Both the position numbers and the translations under genes were made by a program. Shown one piece after another: positions 5,403 to 9,530 of a stretch of DNA of 9,530 nt. The notes below the pieces were generated by a model, which did not search any database, was not told where the DNA came from, and worked only from the letters and a program-made list of their open reading frames with translations. The DNA lies in assembly GCA_902464195.1 (NCBI GenBank), contig CABQJB010000068.1, positions 1 through 9,530 of the forward strand. The letters run 5' to 3'. Within the stretch, counting starts at the first letter, position 1. Each line of letters starts with the position of its first letter. This DNA is from an uncultured Megasphaera sp. (lineage in GTDB: Bacteria > Bacillota > Negativicutes > Veillonellales > Megasphaeraceae).

Positions 5403-7475
5403 ATGTCTGAATTAACAGCTCTGCTTGCCGAAAAGCAAAAATTAACGGATAAATTGAAAGAATTAGAAACAGTTAGCGAAGGCTTGGAAAACGAAAAAAT
5501 TCGTAATCGTGTACGTCAACTTAATATATATCAATCAAAATTAAGTACAGAAGAGAAAAACATGAGGCAACGTTTTTCAGTTCTTCAAGAAACGTTGAAA
5601 AATGTTACAGATGAAATTAATCAGTTGTCAAGTGACAGTCGGGATACGATTTTAGAAGCAATCAAGAAACAGCGCTGGTATTTCATCAAGAATAAACCGA
5701 AGGTCTTATTAGATTGTAATACAGGCTATTTATGGGCCAATCTCAATTATTTTCCTTATGCGAAGTCTGGTAATAGTATTTATAATAATCGCCAAGAAGC
5801 TGAACAGGCTATCCGCGATTTCGACGGAGATGGTTATACGCATTGGGAAATGCCTTCGTTAGATGATTTACGATACATGATAGCTGATAAAACCTTTCCT
5901 TTTAAACGAGGAAGGGATTATGAGATATTAGGCTATCATCTTTGGTATTGTGGTGATGGAAGTACTGTAAATATGGATTATAGTGATAAGCCGCAGAGTG
6001 ATTATCATGATTGGGGGTACTTGATTCCATACGAACGTTCCCTGTCTGATACGAGTTACAAAAACGATGTGGCTTGGGGAAATAGAGTTTATACGGAAAA
6101 AGAACGCCTGCAGCGGACGCTGGATTTGTTCGTTCAGAATGGCTTGCAGCCTATCTTTGAAGATGAGGCTGTGACTGAACTCTTTTATAAAGTATATGTA
6201 GAAAAGCCCAAGGTGTTGTCACAACTCCAGGAAGTACAAGGGAAAATCGACAGCCTGCAAAAGAACATTCCTCTTTCGTCGACCTTTGATTACCGGGATT
6301 TATTGAAAGATTATAACAGCGCAGCCATCGACGCTTCGGTCATCCAATATTATAAGGCCCTTCAGCGCTGGGCGGGAGAATTATTAGAAAAGCTTGATGA
6401 GTACGAAGCGGAAAAGGAAGATACCATCCAGAACTTCAATGTACTCAGTCTGACCTTATCTCAGAAATATGAAGCCGACCCCAATTTAACGGAAGCAGAA
6501 AATGACTTGATGGAAAAGCGACAGCGCTTCTTTCAGCAGCAGTTTTCCTTGGATATGAACCGGGTCAAGGATAAGATTCTCTCGATTAAAGACCAGGCCG
6601 ATGACTTGGAAGCGCGGCTGGATGCGGTAGATGAAAAGGAAGACTCCTTGACGGGATTAGCCGAACTGGAACGGGAAGCCCGGCCGAGTTTTTCGTTTAT
6701 CGCCGAAAATACGGCCAAAATCATTAAAGAAGCCTTGCTGAAAATCGAATATTTTGAGTCCCATAAGGAGCAGGTCCAGCAAGCCATTGCCATTTGGCAA
6801 AGCTGGACTGAAGACTATCGCGTCTTCAAGTCGACCCATCGCCAGGCGTTACAGCATCTCTGCCAGGAAAACGATATTGAAGAAGCTATCTGGGGAACCT
6901 GGTATGCTGATTGGCAGCGCCTGCGCCTGCATATCGAAGAAAAGGTCCAGCCTTTGGTTGCCTGGGCTTTGAGAGGTGCGGCTCAGGATGTAAAGGCGGA
7001 AATGGCCGATGCATTACTTGGCCAATTAGCATCTTACAAAGATGCCGTTGATCATTTCTTTCTGAAAGAACGGAAGGGAATTTATCAGAAGTATGCCTTC
7101 GTGCCCGGCGGGGAGTTACAGGAAAAATTTGAAGCTGAAAATGAATTGTATAAGCGGACCCGGGAATTCCAGAATCAAGTATCGGACCTCATCTTCTCCT
7201 GCCAGAATAGTGAAGACCGCATCCTCATCTTTAAATGGGCCTTTCCCTTATGGAATCTCAGCATTGATGAAGTCCTTCGTTTTGTGGCTGATAAAAACTT
7301 GTCGGCGATTTCTGCGGACATCCTTCGTGACTTTGCGGCTTTAAAATCGAAACGGTACGCGGCCTTCCTCAATGATGCCAAGGCTTACAGTCAGGCGCAA
7401 AAAGAACGGGATAACCAGTATAATAACCTGATTTTTAAGATGCGTAAGAATCTGATGCCAGCACAAGGTAAATAG
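5403..7475 (+). CDS. Coiled-coil protein with internal DUF1566/Lcl_C-like domain and long helical C-terminal region, function unknown
   Basis: A 690-residue protein with no signal peptide or membrane segment, so probably cytoplasmic. Residues 1-78 are charged heptad-like coiled coil. Residues about 98-212 resemble a DUF1566/Lcl_C domain, a C-type-lectin-like fold: LLDCNTGYLW (102-111), a DGDGYTHWEMPSLDDLRYM stretch (141-159) matching the family's 'GYsdWRLPt..EL' core, then YHLWYC (178-183). Residues about 230-690 are almost all charged helix, with likely coiled coils near 262-290, 320-345 and 380-425. It has a good ribosome binding site (AGGAG, 5391-5395, 7 bases from ATG). Its first ~700 bases are much more AT-rich than the rest (hand counts of 60-base lines: 22 G+C at 5461, 19 at 5701, against 31 at 6601). 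It is translationally close to the LRAT-domain gene (16 bases), so the two probably act together. A structural scaffold or sensor is possible; no enzyme motif was seen. The 184 bases upstream of it hold no gene and no clear promoter. Confidence 0.85.
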   Translation: MSELTALLAEKQKLTDKLKELETVSEGLENEKIRNRVRQLNIYQSKLSTEEKNMRQRFSVLQETLKNVTDEINQLSSDSRDTILEAIKKQRWYFIKNKPKVLLDCNTGYLWANLNYFPYAKSGNSIYNNRQEAEQAIRDFDGDGYTHWEMPSLDDLRYMIADKTFPFKRGRDYEILGYHLWYCGDGSTVNMDYSDKPQSDYHDWGYLIPYERSLSDTSYKNDVAWGNRVYTEKERLQRTLDLFVQNGLQPIFEDEAVTELFYKVYVEKPKVLSQLQEVQGKIDSLQKNIPLSSTFDYRDLLKDYNSAAIDASVIQYYKALQRWAGELLEKLDEYEAEKEDTIQNFNVLSLTLSQKYEADPNLTEAENDLMEKRQRFFQQQFSLDMNRVKDKILSIKDQADDLEARLDAVDEKEDSLTGLAELEREARPSFSFIAENTAKIIKEALLKIEYFESHKEQVQQAIAIWQSWTEDYRVFKSTHRQALQHLCQENDIEEAIWGTWYADWQRLRLHIEEKVQPLVAWALRGAAQDVKAEMADALLGQLASYKDAVDHFFLKERKGIYQKYAFVPGGELQEKFEAENELYKRTREFQNQVSDLIFSCQNSEDRILIFKWAFPLWNLSIDEVLRFVADKNLSAISADILRDFAALKSKRYAAFLNDAKAYSQAQKERDNQYNNLIFKMRKNLMPAQGK

Positions 7476-7491
7476 TGACTGGAGGTGTTTT

Positions 7492-8730
7492 GTGTTGCAA
7501 AACGTCATTTTCTGGGGAACGCCTTTACGGGATACGTTTGAAATGTGGGAGCAGCGGCGCCCGGTTATGGGAGACCATATCCGGGTCCAGCGCTATCATG
7601 GTCTGTATGCCCATCATGGAATTTATGTGTCCGATGAAGAGGTTATCCATTTCACCGGCACAGACGATGACAGCATCCTCGATTGGTCGAATTGCAAAGT
7701 AATACGGACCGATTTAGAGCGATTTCTCGATGGGGGTGTATTAGAAGTCAAGGTATATACGGAGGAAGAATTGAACGATTTGTATACCCCAGCGCAAATC
7801 GTTCAATATGCCCGTTTCTGTTTAGGCGATACGGGGTATCACTTATTATTCAATAACTGCGAACATTTTGCCAATGCCTGTACATTAGGGCAATATCGCA
7901 GTCAGCAGGTAGAACGCGTTTTTTCAAGACCGTATTATGAGGAGGAAAATAAATTGGGACTTTTTGGAAGTATCGGGAAAATTTTTGGCAAGATTTTTGG
8001 TGGCAGCAGTAATGAGCGGACCACTCATGCCTATACGTATGAGCCGGACAAAGTAAAAATGGCGGAAATGGACAACGCCACGAAAGTCAAATTAGCTCAT
8101 TTTAGTAATGAACAAGTGGAACTGGTAAAACAGGCACGGTTGGAAATCATTCAATGCCAGACCCAGTCGGAACTGGCACTGAAAGAAGCGCAGGCTCGAG
8201 GACTGAGTCTGATGGCACAGACTATCGTCGAAATGCAGAAACAGTTGAATGATATTGCCCAGAAGCGCTTACTCATCATCGAGCAGGGCTCTGCGGCAGC
8301 GGTTCAAGAAATCGAATCCATGTATAGCCAGCTGGAGGATAAAATCCAGAAAGACAATGACACGTATAATACAGAAAAATTACCTAAGTTATTAGCCTTA
8401 TTGGAACAATACGATGAAGATTCGGCTGCCCATAAATTATACGAAAAACGGATTGCCGATGATATGAACTTGCAACTGGAGCACATGGGCGAACAGCTGA
8501 AGACATTGAGCTGCCGTCAAGACAAGCTCATCGACAGCTTGGTACAAGATAAAGAAAAAATGCTTGATCAGACTAATGAATTGACCCTGAAAATGCTGAC
8601 ATCACTGAACCAGCAGCTCATTGCCTTACAGGAACACGCTGGACAGAACAAGGAACCAAGAAAATCTTTAAAGGGAGAAGACTACAAACTGTTATCTTCC
8701 GATAGTGAAACGAAGGATACCCAGGAATAA
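7492..8730 (+). CDS. LRAT/NC-domain (papain-like cysteine hydrolase or acyltransferase) fused to long coiled coil
   Basis: A 412-residue protein. Residues about 25-145 form an LRAT/NC domain of the NlpC/P60 superfamily: GDHI (27-30), HHGIYV (41-46) with H42, VIHF (51-54) with H53, and NNCEHFANAC (121-130) with nucleophile C123. The order His, His, Cys and the NCEHF box match the catalytic set of LRAT and HRASLS enzymes, which move acyl chains between lipids or hydrolyse phospholipids; activity here is inferred. Residues 155-172 (LGLFGSIGKIFGKIFGGS) are a glycine-rich amphipathic stretch that could touch membranes. Residues about 185-385 are a long coiled coil. It starts with GTG at 7492, 6 bases after GGAGG (7481-7485); TTG at 7495 is an alternative. 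The stop codon lies in the loop of the hairpin at 8711-8750. An internal ribosome binding site and TTG may produce the coiled-coil part alone. The biological role is not recognised. Confidence 0.86.
   Translation: MLQNVIFWGTPLRDTFEMWEQRRPVMGDHIRVQRYHGLYAHHGIYVSDEEVIHFTGTDDDSILDWSNCKVIRTDLERFLDGGVLEVKVYTEEELNDLYTPAQIVQYARFCLGDTGYHLLFNNCEHFANACTLGQYRSQQVERVFSRPYYEEENKLGLFGSIGKIFGKIFGGSSNERTTHAYTYEPDKVKMAEMDNATKVKLAHFSNEQVELVKQARLEIIQCQTQSELALKEAQARGLSLMAQTIVEMQKQLNDIAQKRLLIIEQGSAAAVQEIESMYSQLEDKIQKDNDTYNTEKLPKLLALLEQYDEDSAAHKLYEKRIADDMNLQLEHMGEQLKTLSCRQDKLIDSLVQDKEKMLDQTNELTLKMLTSLNQQLIALQEHAGQNKEPRKSLKGEDYKLLSSDSETKDTQE
7940..7956 (+). promoter_or_regulatory. Candidate internal ribosome binding site and TTG start in the LRAT gene
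   Basis: A full AGGAGG (7940-7945) is followed after 8 bases by an in-frame TTG (7954-7956). Translation from it would give a 258-residue product beginning (M)GLFGSIGKIFGK and holding only the amphipathic segment and coiled coil. The purine run also encodes Glu-Glu-Glu, so a chance match is possible. Confidence 0.4.
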
Positions 8731-8750
8731 GCGTTCCTGGGTATCCTTCG
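8711..8750. terminator. 17-bp perfect hairpin between convergent genes, probable bidirectional terminator
   Basis: CGAAGGATACCCAGGAA (8711-8727) and its exact reverse complement (8734-8750) flank a 6-base loop TAAGCG that contains the TAA stop of the LRAT gene. Only weak T-rich sequence follows on either strand (TGGTGTCTCTCTATT on plus, TTTC on minus). Its place between converging genes supports termination in both directions. Confidence 0.65.
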
Positions 8751-8760
8751 TGGTGTCTCT

Positions 8761-9530
8761 CTATTGCAATTCTTCCGCTGTCGGATCGACGCCGAACCAT
8801 TTTTGATAGAGCTTAGTATACGTCCCGTCAGCTTTCAAATCAGCCAGGGCCTGGTTGATGGCCTTCAGTTCGTCTTCATGGCCTTTGTCGATGGCCATAG
8901 CTGAACCGGCCAGTTTCTTCGGTTCGCCGACGACTTTCAGATTGTTCATGCCGCCTTTGGAAACATAGTACAAGGCGACGGCTTTGTCGATTGCGACGGC
9001 GTCACTGCCGCCATTTTGCAGTTCTTGCAGGCACTGGTAATTGCCGTCGAACTGTTTGAGGACAGCTCCTTGTTTTTCAGCGAAGTCCGCTGGCTTAGAA
9101 CCGGCCTGGACGGCTACGGTCTTGCCTGTGATGTCATCCCAGCCATGGATGGTCGTATTGTCTTTTTGTACGACGATGACGGAACCACCAATATAGTAGG
9201 GAACCGTGAAGTCGACTTGTTTTTTCCGTTCTTCCGTCGCCGACATGGCCGAGGCAATCATGTCGATTTGTCCGCTTTTCAAGGCCGGAATCAAAGCATC
9301 GAAGCCCATGGCCTTGATTTCTACTTTGCGGCCCAGCTTTTCACCAATCGCATTGGCCAAGTCGATATCGAAGCCGGTATATGTATCGTTTTCTGCCATT
9401 TCAAAAGGAGGGAATGACGGTTCCGTCCCGACGATAAGCGGTTTATCCGTCTTTGCCGCCGCTTCTTTTGACTGTGTACCACATCCTGTTAAGACACTCA
9501 TAGCCGTCAGTGCGGCCATCCCTGCCAGTA
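8761..9530 (-). CDS. Amino-acid ABC transporter substrate-binding lipoprotein (partial, N-terminus beyond the window)
   Basis: A family-3 solute-binding protein for polar amino acids, held outside the cytoplasmic membrane by a lipid anchor. The visible part starts inside the signal peptide; a lipobox LTGC gives the lipidated cysteine 13 residues after the first visible Met (9519), and the true start lies past the right edge because three more in-frame codons precede that Met. The mature protein shows EPSFPPFEM, the family signature GFDIDLANAIGEKLG, the ERKKQVDFTVPYY segment with the ligand-carboxylate arginine, and the late GSDAVAIDKAVA stretch. Length matches the family. Permease and ATPase genes are not in the window, and would lie to the left only if downstream, where they are absent. 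It converges on the LRAT gene over a shared hairpin. The exact amino acid cannot be told. Confidence 0.92.
   Translation of the reverse strand, partial: LAGMAALTAMSVLTGCGTQSKEAAAKTDKPLIVGTEPSFPPFEMAENDTYTGFDIDLANAIGEKLGRKVEIKAMGFDALIPALKSGQIDMIASAMSATEERKKQVDFTVPYYIGGSVIVVQKDNTTIHGWDDITGKTVAVQAGSKPADFAEKQGAVLKQFDGNYQCLQELQNGGSDAVAIDKAVALYYVSKGGMNNLKVVGEPKKLAGSAMAIDKGHEDELKAINQALADLKADGTYTKLYQKWFGVDPTAEELQ

Noticed and set aside
5694..6038. Diversity-generating retroelement target
   Set aside because: The lectin-like fold suggested it, but there is no reverse transcriptase or template repeat in the window and the domain is internal, not at the C-terminus.

Overview
The window reads as a piece of a Firmicutes chromosome of moderate-to-high G+C. 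Signs of this are strong AGGAGG-type ribosome binding sites, Bacillus-type LexA boxes (GAAC-N4-GTTC), a small SOS-controlled LysM protein, and a PIN-PhoH ATPase. The codon style and gene families make me think of a Negativicute such as Megasphaera, but that placement is a recollection-based inference, not something the sequence proves. Nine protein genes are packed tightly and mostly alternate in strand. No rRNA, tRNA, CRISPR array or insertion sequence was seen.

Left part (1-5218), housekeeping-like. An SOS control region (3-121) carries five LexA-like boxes and two divergent promoters. One drives a YneA-like cell-division inhibitor (143-430); the other reads off the left edge, where lexA would be expected. 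A solo tyrosine recombinase (439-1434, minus) follows. Between it and the divergent TVP38/DedA-family membrane protein (1532-2209) lies an imperfect inverted repeat with a 7-bp centre. A TSUP-family permease (2206-2967, minus) and a LOG-family protein with an extra C-terminal region (3045-3851) are divergently transcribed from a strikingly dyad-symmetric promoter region (2979-3026). A PIN-PhoH ATPase (3854-5218, minus) converges on the LOG gene, and its terminator lies inside the LOG coding sequence.

Right part (5403-8730), accessory-like. Two genes, 16 bases apart on the plus strand, form an apparent operon. The first encodes a 690-residue soluble protein: coiled coil, then a DUF1566/Lcl_C-like domain, then a long helical region. 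The second encodes a 412-residue protein: an LRAT/NC-type cysteine-histidine domain, a glycine-rich amphipathic segment, then a long coiled coil. The first ~700 bases of the first gene are clearly more AT-rich than the rest, and the change falls at the end of the DUF1566-like domain. The second gene has a good internal ribosome binding site and TTG codon exactly where the LRAT domain gives way to the coiled coil. I do not recognise this pair as a named system. It is the best candidate here for an undescribed one, possibly a sensor plus a lipid- or protein-acyl-modifying effector. The pair ends in a 17-bp perfect hairpin shared with a convergent amino-acid ABC transporter substrate-binding lipoprotein (8761 to beyond the right edge, minus).
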